Made by a program: the position numbers and the translations under genes. Below the pieces are notes generated by a model. The model did not search any database. It saw only the letters and a program-made list of their open reading frames with translations, and was not told the origin of the DNA. From NCBI RefSeq assembly GCF_001439805.1, contig NZ_JYLK01000002.1:372001-436000 (forward strand): DNA of 64,000 bases. The letters run 5' to 3'. Positions 63,819-64,000 of the stretch are shown one piece after another; position 1 is the first letter of the stretch, and the number at the start of each line of letters is the position of its first letter. The stretch is from Pseudomonas trivialis. GTDB taxonomy: Bacteria; Pseudomonadota; Gammaproteobacteria; Pseudomonadales; Pseudomonadaceae.

Positions 63819-64000
63819 GGTCGTCGTCCGACTCCGTGTTATCCCAAATCAGTCGGGGATCGAAAGTTACTGCGGCGAGCATCGTCAAGATCACCACACT
63901 GGCGAATGCCGCAGCGCCGAGATTAGCCTCGACGCTGGCGAGCCGCCCAAAGTTTACGACCGCCACCAGAATGGCGATCACGAAGATATCCAGCATGGAC
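63811..64000 (-). CDS. pqiA: Paraquat-inducible protein A PqiA (partial, C-terminal end)
   Basis: The last 62 codons of an inner-membrane protein are present: MLDIFVIAILVAVVNFGRLASVEAN..., ending TFDPRLIWDNTESDDDHE. This matches the C-terminus of PqiA (last transmembrane helices and the DPRLIWD end). The start lies beyond the right edge. The 8-nt overlap with pqiB indicates a pqiAB operon. Confidence 0.88.
   Translation of the reverse strand, partial: SMLDIFVIAILVAVVNFGRLASVEANLGAAAFASVVILTMLAAVTFDPRLIWDNTESDDDHE

Noticed and set aside
1..64000. CRISPR array, prophage, insertion sequence or toxin-antitoxin pair
   Set aside because: No regularly spaced repeats, transposase, integrase, phage or paired small-gene signatures were seen anywhere in the window.

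Overview
The window is a GC-rich, gene-dense chromosomal segment of a Pseudomonas, most likely of the P. fluorescens group. The evidence is the gene order hemA / TPR lipoprotein-lolB-ispE-tRNA-Gln-prs-rplY-pth-ychF, an Hrp1-type (rsp/rsc) type III secretion cluster, the three-gene MksFEB condensin operon, an OprD-family porin, DUF2790, and the characteristic 'TGTGGGAGGGGGCTTGCTCCC'-like intergenic repeats. No tool was run: all calls rest on reading the translations and the DNA.

Layout. 1-3901 (minus strand) is a housekeeping block, hemA-prfA-prmC-moeB (moeB runs off the left edge). 4084-11005 (plus) holds a TPR lipoprotein, lolB, ispE, tRNA-Gln, prs, rplY, pth and ychF. 11316-28936 is a compact, apparently complete Hrp1-type type III secretion island lying between ychF and tRNA-Met. 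It has two convergent operon blocks: on the plus strand pilin-hrpB-hrcJ-hrpD-hrpE then hrpF-(hrpG)-hrcC-hrpT; on the minus strand hrpJ (split in two)-hrcV-hrpQ-hrcN-hrpO-hrpP-hrcQ-hrcR-hrcS-hrcT-hrcU. They meet at a 16-bp perfect hairpin. The island is bracketed by its regulators: one sigma54 activator (HrpS-like) on the left and the ECF sigma factor HrpL on the right. I can read a sigma54 promoter in front of hrpL and three HrpL promoters (hrp boxes) in front of the pilin, hrpF and hrpJ. This gives a full circuit HrpS -> hrpL -> three structural operons. The cluster contains no recognisable effector, harpin, chaperone/effector pair or hrpV, and hrpG looks broken.

29239-39189 contains tRNA-Met, a PhzF-family enzyme, a gamma-glutamyltransferase, ddl, a LysE-family exporter damaged by an internal deletion with its divergent AraC regulator, a DUF2790 protein, an OprD-family porin and a CzcR/CzcS two-component system. 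39095-45637 (minus) is the metal-resistance set czcD-czcC-czcB-czcA; czcB carries an in-frame amber codon 29 codons before its conserved end. 45851-51956 carries transport and scavenging genes: GntP permease, MHS-type MFS transporter, AtoE-type fatty-acid transporter and a Tat-exported acid phosphatase/phospholipase-like enzyme. An unrecognised periplasmic protein, a small SET-domain protein, beta-carbonic anhydrase, an acidic protein, rimI and a proline-rich protein follow. 56552-61354 is mksF-mksE-mksB (MukBEF-like condensin without MksG), with two perfect DnaA boxes in its upstream region. The right edge holds pqiB with six MCE domains and the 3' end of pqiA.

The most informative part is the secretion island: its simplified regulation and altered gene architecture (split hrpJ, fused hrcQ with a likely internal start, missing hrpV with decayed hrpG) differ from the P. 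syringae Hrp1 archetype.
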